A stretch of 64,000 nucleotides of DNA from positions 1,240,001 to 1,304,000 of the forward strand of contig NC_007677.1 of NCBI RefSeq assembly GCF_000013045.1, written 5' to 3'. Source of the stretch: Salinibacter ruber DSM 13855 (lineage in GTDB: Bacteria; Bacteroidota; Rhodothermia; Rhodothermales; Salinibacteraceae). The stretch's first letter is position 1, and every line of letters begins with the position of its first letter. A program made the translations under genes and the position numbers. Shown here in pieces: positions 59,456 to 64,000 of the stretch. Below the pieces are notes generated by a model. That model made no database searches and was not told the origin of the DNA. It worked only from the letters and a program-made list of their open reading frames with translations.

Positions 59456-59605
59456 CTAGGACGCTGAGGAGCGATGACCAAGGATCGTCACGTATCCATC
59501 CCCCCGCTTTGCATCGACGCGGCATAGGGCGTAGGCGAGAAGGGGAAGGGTCCCAACGACCGCGAGGGCTGCGGCCGTGCCCAGTGGAAGGCCGAACAGG
59601 GTCAT
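59456..59605 (-). CDS. Small one-helix protein, probable symporter accessory protein
   Basis: A 49-residue protein with one hydrophobic helix (about 5-27) beginning MTLFGLPLG, followed by a basic segment CRVDAKRGDGY and a short tail. The stop lies 6 bases before the symporter start. Some sodium:solute symporters are preceded by such a one-helix accessory protein starting with a similar FGLP/LGLP block, which is why I call it. The longer frame to 59752 is Arg/Pro-rich and not coding. Confidence 0.6.
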   Translation of the reverse strand: MTLFGLPLGTAAALAVVGTLPLLAYALCRVDAKRGDGYVTILGHRSSAS

Positions 59606-59661
59606 GCGACGAGCGGTCGTCAGGGACGTGAGTGAGAGGGGCCGTGCAGGTCCGAAAGGGG

Positions 59662-60282
59662 CTACTCGTCCAGGTCTTCGGGGATCTCTTCCGGAATGGT
59701 CCAGCGGTACACGGTATCCCCCTCCAGATCGACCGTCCGGTCCGGGGCCCACCGTCCCATGTCGAAGTCGTGGGACACCACCGGCGTGCCGGGGGACAGC
59801 TGCTCAAACAGAATGGGGCGAAGTTTCTGGTTGACCGAGGGGAGCAGGTACAGCGTCACCACCGTCGCCTCGCTGATGTCGGCCTCGAAGAGGTCCCCCT
59901 GCCGGAACTCGACGAGATCGGCCACGCCGGCCTCCTTGGCGTTCTTGCGGGCCTTCTTCACGAGATCGGGGTCGATCTCAATGCCGACGCCCCGCGCCCC
60001 ATGCGTCCGCGCCGCGCGGATCACGATGCGCCCGTCTCCGCTTCCGAGGTCGTAGAGGACATCCGTCTCGTCCACGTCGGCCAGCTCCAGCATGCGGTCG
60101 ACGACCGGCTTGGGGGTCGGTACGTAGGGCACGTCCGACTCCTGCTCGGGCGGCATCTTCAGGCCCGGAATCGTTGTCTCTGCGGTGGTGTCCGTCTGCT
60201 GGGCGTATCCGGACCGAGGCCCGTGGCCCAGCAGGAGGCCGAGGGCGAGCAAAACGACCGAGAGGAATCGGAGACGGGACAT
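59662..60282 (-). CDS. Exported SAM-dependent methyltransferase-like protein
   Basis: A 206-residue protein. It begins with a cleavable signal (SRLRFLSVVLLALGLLLG..., ending near SGYAQ), then a class I methyltransferase domain: motif I is VLYDLGSGDGRIVIRAA near 75-91, motif II region GVGIEIDPDLV, then VTLYLLPSVNQKLRP and VVSHDFDMG. The active core is intact, yet S-adenosylmethionine is normally cytoplasmic; similar exported proteins are known to me in other phyla without explained function. It lies between the permease and the small accessory gene on the same strand. Confidence 0.8.
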   Translation of the reverse strand: MSRLRFLSVVLLALGLLLGHGPRSGYAQQTDTTAETTIPGLKMPPEQESDVPYVPTPKPVVDRMLELADVDETDVLYDLGSGDGRIVIRAARTHGARGVGIEIDPDLVKKARKNAKEAGVADLVEFRQGDLFEADISEATVVTLYLLPSVNQKLRPILFEQLSPGTPVVSHDFDMGRWAPDRTVDLEGDTVYRWTIPEEIPEDLDE

Positions 60283-60332
60283 GGGACGTCGAGTGTGAAT
60301 GGGGAGCAGGAAGCGAACGAGGGTGGAGGCGG

Positions 60333-61694
60333 TCAGGAGGAGGCCTCCTGGGAGCGGGCGGTCCGCAGGGCCAGCAGGGGAATGCCGGCCAGCAGCACCC
60401 CGACGCCCAGCAGGGCGCCGGCGCCGGCGTAGGCCACGCTGGACCAAAGCATATACAGACAGGCCGCGCAGAAGAGAAGCGGAACGGCCGGGTACAGTGG
60501 AACCCGGAAGGGCCGATCCGTCTCGGGCTCGATCCGGCGGAGAACGAAGAGGGCCGCGCCGGCCAGCCCGAAAAACAGCCAGAACACCGGCGCCGTGTAG
60601 TCCACCATTGCCTCGAACCCCTGCCGAGTCCAGGCGCCCACGCCCACCAGCCCGAGCGCGACGGCCCCCTGGACGAGGAGGGCGTTGGCGGGGGTCTCGG
60701 TGTCGGCGTCCCAGCGGCCCAGGAAGCGAAAAAAGCGAACGTCCCGGCCGAGTGCGAAGCTGGTCCGGGCCCCGGTGAAAATGGTCGCATTTGTGGAGCT
60801 GAGGGCCGCCGCCACGACCAGCAGGCTGATGAGCTTGGCCCCCGGAGCGCCAGAGGCCGCGCGCATCAGGTCCGCCGCGACGACCTCCGAGCCCGCCATG
60901 CCGGCGAGGCCGAGCCCCTGCAGGTAGGCCCAGTTTACCAGCAGGTAGAGCCCGGCGATCAGGCCGAGGCTCCCGAGCAGCCCCCGCGTCATGTTGCGGG
61001 GGAGGTCACGCACCTCGGCGGAGAGGTAGGCTGCCTCGTTCCACCCGCCGTATGTGAGGAGCACGAAGACCATGGCCATGCCGAAGCTCCCGCCCCCGCC
61101 ATCTGAGGCCCCGCCATCTGAGGCCCCCGTGGCGGCAGCCTGCCCGGCCGACTCGGGCACGAGGAAGAGGCCCGCCCCGATGAGGACGAGCAGGCCCACG
61201 ATCGTGGCGACGGTAAGGCCCCGCTGCACGTGTTTTCCCTGCCGCACCCCAAGCGCGTTGAGCAGGGTGAGCCCGGCGACGGCCAGGGCGGCGTAAATGG
61301 ACGGCGAGTACTGCGCCCCGATCGGCCACAGCTCCGTGGCGTAGTCGCCAAACACGAACGCCAGCAGGGCGATGGAGCCGGTCTGGATCACCACGAGGCG
61401 GGCCCACGCAAACAGGAACGCCAGCCAGTCCCCGAAGGCGCGCTGGAAGTAGAAATAGTCCCCGCCAGCATGGGGGTACGCCGTAGTCAGTTCAGCGTAG
61501 CAGAGCGCCCCCACAATCGACACGCCGCCGCCCAACGTCCAGGCAAGCAGGGCGGCCCAGCCGCTGCCGGTATTTCCGGCCACGAGAGCGGGGGTCTCGA
61601 AGACGCTGGCCCCAATGACCACCCCGACGGTCAGGGCCACGACGTCCACAGTCGAGAGGCTAGAAGCCAGTCGCGCCTGAGAGGGGTCGTTCAT
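60333..61694 (-). CDS. Amino-acid permease (APC superfamily)
   Basis: A 453-residue protein with 12 predicted helices. The first helix carries VVIGASVFETP near 26-36, the unwound substrate segment of APC carriers, and AYPHAGGDYFYFQRAFG near 73-89 is the second family block. YGGWNEAAYLSAEVRDLPRNM near 219-239 is the usual helix-6 segment. LAT/YfnA-like amino-acid exchangers are the nearest wording. A GASDG duplication lies in an internal loop. ATG 61692-61694 gives the normal N-terminus. It probably leads the group that includes the methyltransferase and symporter genes. Confidence 0.88.
   Translation of the reverse strand: MNDPSQARLASSLSTVDVVALTVGVVIGASVFETPALVAGNTGSGWAALLAWTLGGGVSIVGALCYAELTTAYPHAGGDYFYFQRAFGDWLAFLFAWARLVVIQTGSIALLAFVFGDYATELWPIGAQYSPSIYAALAVAGLTLLNALGVRQGKHVQRGLTVATIVGLLVLIGAGLFLVPESAGQAAATGASDGGASDGGGGSFGMAMVFVLLTYGGWNEAAYLSAEVRDLPRNMTRGLLGSLGLIAGLYLLVNWAYLQGLGLAGMAGSEVVAADLMRAASGAPGAKLISLLVVAAALSSTNATIFTGARTSFALGRDVRFFRFLGRWDADTETPANALLVQGAVALGLVGVGAWTRQGFEAMVDYTAPVFWLFFGLAGAALFVLRRIEPETDRPFRVPLYPAVPLLFCAACLYMLWSSVAYAGAGALLGVGVLLAGIPLLALRTARSQEASS
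61097..61126. repeat. 15-base in-frame tandem duplication within the permease gene
   Basis: CGCCATCTGAGGCCC occurs twice in a row (61097-61111 and 61112-61126). It encodes GASDG repeated in a loop of the permease, followed by a Gly run. It keeps the frame and is probably a recent slippage event. Confidence 0.9.
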
Positions 61695-61959
61695 GTGGAA
61701 AGGCCCGAATGGGAATTGAGAGAACCGCTGTGCCCCGGGGCAACGTATGAAGAGTGGTAGAGCCCGGTCGGGAGCGAAGGCCTTGAGGCTTGGGGAGCCT
61801 TGGGGCAAAATTCGCGATCCCTACACGGATACGGCCAAGGGACGTTCGCCGTGAGGAGCGTCTCGGTTTGGGAGGGCTCCAAACGGACGGCCGGCGGTGA
61901 AAAAGTCCGTGGGGGCTTACCTTGCACACCAGTAGTCTCCTGTCTTGTCCAGCCGAACG

Positions 61960-62454
61960 ATGTTTAACGACTGGCGCCGCGTACTTGCACTTTCGGGAAA
62001 GGCCCTCGGGGCAATTCTGTTCTGTGAGGCGGTGGGGCTTTTGGCCGCGTGGGTCACCCAGACCTCCGTTACGACCTGGTACCCGACCCTCACCAAGCCG
62101 AGCTTTACCCCGCCCAACTGGGTGTTTGCCCCGGCCTGGACGACGCTCTACGCCCTCATGGGCGTCGCCGCGTTTCTGGTGTGGCGTTGCGGCCCGGATC
62201 GGACCCGGGTCCGGACGGCCCTCACGGCATTTGGGCTCCAGCTTGCCGCCAACGCCGGATGGTCGTTCGCCTTCTTCGGGGCCCGGTCGCCCGCCCTCGG
62301 GCTCGTCGTGATTCTGGGGCTGTGGGGGCTGCTGGCCTGGACGATGGACCGGTTCTTCCGCGTCCGGCCGGTGGCGGGGTGGCTGCTCGTGCCGTACCTC
62401 GCGTGGGTGACGTACGCCCTTGCGCTCAACGCGGCCATCTGGGGCCTGAACTGA
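61960..62454 (+). CDS. tspO: TspO/MBR-family membrane protein
   Basis: A 164-residue protein with five membrane helices. The family signature WYPTLTKPSFTPPNWVFAPAW near 41-61 is complete, as is NAGWSFAFFGARSP near 97-110 and the ending YLAWVTYALALNAAIWGLN. TspO proteins bind porphyrins and help in stress response or tetrapyrrole turnover; hemB is also in this window, though not close. ATG 61960 was used; the frame opens 15 bases earlier. It is convergent with the SDR gene. Confidence 0.95.
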   Translation: MFNDWRRVLALSGKALGAILFCEAVGLLAAWVTQTSVTTWYPTLTKPSFTPPNWVFAPAWTTLYALMGVAAFLVWRCGPDRTRVRTALTAFGLQLAANAGWSFAFFGARSPALGLVVILGLWGLLAWTMDRFFRVRPVAGWLLVPYLAWVTYALALNAAIWGLN

Positions 62455-62474
62455 CGGGAACGGGGCGAGGGCGT

Positions 62475-64000
62475 CTACGCAGAAGTGGGCACGCTCCGTG
62501 CCGTCGATGCCTGGGGCGAATCGTCCCCGTCAGCGGTGCGCTCCTCGGCCCAGTTGGCCAGGGCGCGAAGCTGGCCGGCAAACAGGGGGCCGTGTACCCA
62601 GCGGGCGAGGGACCAGTACAGCGTCCCGGTTAGCCCCTTGGGTTCGAAGAAAAGGGTCTGTGTAATGCGGCTGCGGGCGTCGGCGTCCTCGTGGGGGGAG
62701 ACCTTGAACTGCAGCCAGGCACGGCCCGGGAGCCGCATCTCGGCCCGCAGGCGGAGCAGCTGATTGTCCTCGCGGGTCTCGACCCGCCAAAAGTCGACCG
62801 TGTCGCCGACGCGGAGGGTATCGGGGTCTCGCCGTCCGTAGCGGAAGCCGACCCCGCCGACGAGTTGATCGATCCAGCCACGCAGGCGCCAGAGGGCGTC
62901 CCCGTAGAGCCACCCGGTGTCGCCGCCCAGTTGTTCGATGGTGTCGAAGACGAGGGCGGGCGGGGCGTCCACGTCCACGGCGCGCTCCTCGCGGTACAGG
63001 CCCTCGCTGAGTTCCAGGCGGGTCGAGGGCGCCTCGTCGGGCACCGAGGAGACGGCGCTGTTCCAGACGGTCGGGATGGTCCCCGTTTCCGCCCGCCGCA
63101 GGGCAAGCCGCAACGCCGCCTCGAACGAGATGGGCTCGACGTCCGGGAAGAGGGAGTGCGCCTTTTCGGGGTCCTCCACGACCACCTCGTTATCGAGGCC
63201 TTCGATGAGCGGACGGGCAATGCTGTTCGAAACCGGGGTGACGAACCCGATCCAGTGCGAAGAAAGCCGAGGGGTCAAGAACGGCACGTTGACGACCCAC
63301 CGGTTGAGGCCGCGCACCTCGGCGTAGATCTGGAACATCTCGGCGTAGGTAAACACGTCGGAGCCCCCAATCTCGACGATCTCCCCCGCACTGTCCGGCT
63401 GCTGAAGCGCCGCCACCAGATACTGCAACACGTTCCGGATGGCGATGGGCTGGGTTGGGGTGTGCACCCACCGGGGGCAGATCATGAGGGGCACCCGCTC
63501 GGTCAGGTACCGCACCAGCTCAAACGACAGGCTTCCCGACCCGACAATCTGGGCGGCCCGGAACTCCGTGACGGGCACCGCTCCGTCCCGCAGCACCTTG
63601 CCCGTCTCGATGCGGCTCTGGAGGTGCTTCGACTGTCGCTCCCCTTTCGGCCGCATGCCGCCGAGGTAGACGATCCGTTGCACGCCGGCCGCCTCGGCGG
63701 CACGCCGGATGTTGGTGGCGGCGCGTCGGTCCTTGTCTTCGAACGCATCCTCACCGGCCCCGAGCGAGTGGATGAGATAGTACACGGCGTCCACGTCTTC
63801 CATGGCGGGGGGCACGGTGTCGGCCTTCAGGGCGTCGCCCACCGCCACCTCCACGTCGTCGCTCCAGGGCTGGGCCTGAAGCCGTTCGGCACTTCGCACG
63901 AAGCACCGCACCGCGTATCCTTCACGGAGCAGGCAGGGAACGAGACGGCCGCCCACGTATCCGGTGGCGCCGGTCACAAGTACGGTCGAGGAGGAGGGGG
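62475..64000 (-). CDS. SDR-type NAD(P)-binding protein fused to an SRPBCC/DUF2867 domain, N-terminus cut by the window edge
   Basis: At least 500 residues. The GTG at 63975-63977 falls in the middle of the first beta strand: upstream codons read ...SSTVL before VTGATGYVGG, so the true start lies beyond the window. The N-terminal 300 residues are an extended-SDR-like domain with that glycine-rich loop; the C-terminal 170 are a DUF2867-like SRPBCC domain (ERAVDVDAPPALVFDTIEQLGG, FKVSPHEDADARSRITQTLFFEPKG). Such fusions are known as NAD-dependent epimerase/dehydratase-like proteins of unclear function, often with a lipid or carotenoid link. It is convergent with tspO. Confidence 0.85.
   Translation of the reverse strand, partial: PSSSTVLVTGATGYVGGRLVPCLLREGYAVRCFVRSAERLQAQPWSDDVEVAVGDALKADTVPPAMEDVDAVYYLIHSLGAGEDAFEDKDRRAATNIRRAAEAAGVQRIVYLGGMRPKGERQSKHLQSRIETGKVLRDGAVPVTEFRAAQIVGSGSLSFELVRYLTERVPLMICPRWVHTPTQPIAIRNVLQYLVAALQQPDSAGEIVEIGGSDVFTYAEMFQIYAEVRGLNRWVVNVPFLTPRLSSHWIGFVTPVSNSIARPLIEGLDNEVVVEDPEKAHSLFPDVEPISFEAALRLALRRAETGTIPTVWNSAVSSVPDEAPSTRLELSEGLYREERAVDVDAPPALVFDTIEQLGGDTGWLYGDALWRLRGWIDQLVGGVGFRYGRRDPDTLRVGDTVDFWRVETREDNQLLRLRAEMRLPGRAWLQFKVSPHEDADARSRITQTLFFEPKGLTGTLYWSLARWVHGPLFAGQLRALANWAEERTADGDDSPQASTARSVPTSA

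Noticed and set aside
1-64000. CRISPR arrays, rRNA operons, tRNA genes, prophage
   Set aside because: I looked for regularly spaced repeats, conserved rRNA segments, tRNA folds and phage structural genes and saw none.

Overview
The window is GC-rich, tightly packed bacterial chromosome. Nearly all predicted proteins are rich in Asp and Glu and poor in Lys, as in 'salt-in' halophiles. The set of genes (Mg-type HemB, DctQM permeases, periplasmic methyltransferase, DUF819 carrier beside xylose genes, sulfotransferase-rich glycan locus, few visible Shine-Dalgarno sites) fits a Salinibacter-like member of the Rhodothermota/Bacteroidota. This is inference from protein style and gene content; I ran no database search. 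No rRNA, tRNA, CRISPR array, phage or intact transposase was found.

Layout. 1-6.9 kb: a truncated membrane protein, two class I amidotransferases, Smr and SWIM proteins, then an outer-membrane barrel paired with an unnamed secreted protein, and a small lipoprotein. 7.2-18.3 kb: dnaE, a DUF819 carrier-xylB-xylA group (all minus strand), a secreted TPR protein and lgt. 18.4-24.5 kb: argS, rarA, a rhodanese, a cupin and small orphans, ending at a strong terminator. 24.6-30.8 kb: a TRAP permease pair, a glycosidase-like/membrane fusion, a second barrel protein and an SDR. 30.8-43.9 kb: a surface-glycan locus on both strands with four sulfotransferases, three glycosyltransferases, a methyltransferase, a YfhO-type membrane protein and a PglK/MsbA-like ABC flippase. 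It probably builds a sulfated surface polysaccharide or glycolipid. 43.9-44.7 kb: a gene-free stretch with inverted and direct repeats, possibly a dead mobile element. 44.7-49.6 kb: nrnA-type DHH phosphoesterase, pdxA, ftsE and two unknowns. 49.6-52.3 kb: a promoter and a two-gene unit of a free-standing propeptide-like protein followed by a subtilase whose own N-terminus is related to it. 52.6-58.0 kb: HhH-GPD protein, hemB, cysS, a winged-helix regulator/membrane protein pair with three TTTGC/GCAAA dyads upstream, yidD and hisI. 58.0-61.7 kb: a minus-strand transport group (APC permease, periplasmic methyltransferase, small one-helix protein, sodium:solute symporter). 62.0-64 kb: tspO and an SDR-SRPBCC fusion cut by the window edge.

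The best candidate for something undescribed is the propeptide-like/subtilase pair at 50.2-52.3 kb. Next come the regulator/membrane pair with its phased operators, the barrel plus unnamed secreted protein pair, and the sulfotransferase-rich glycan locus.
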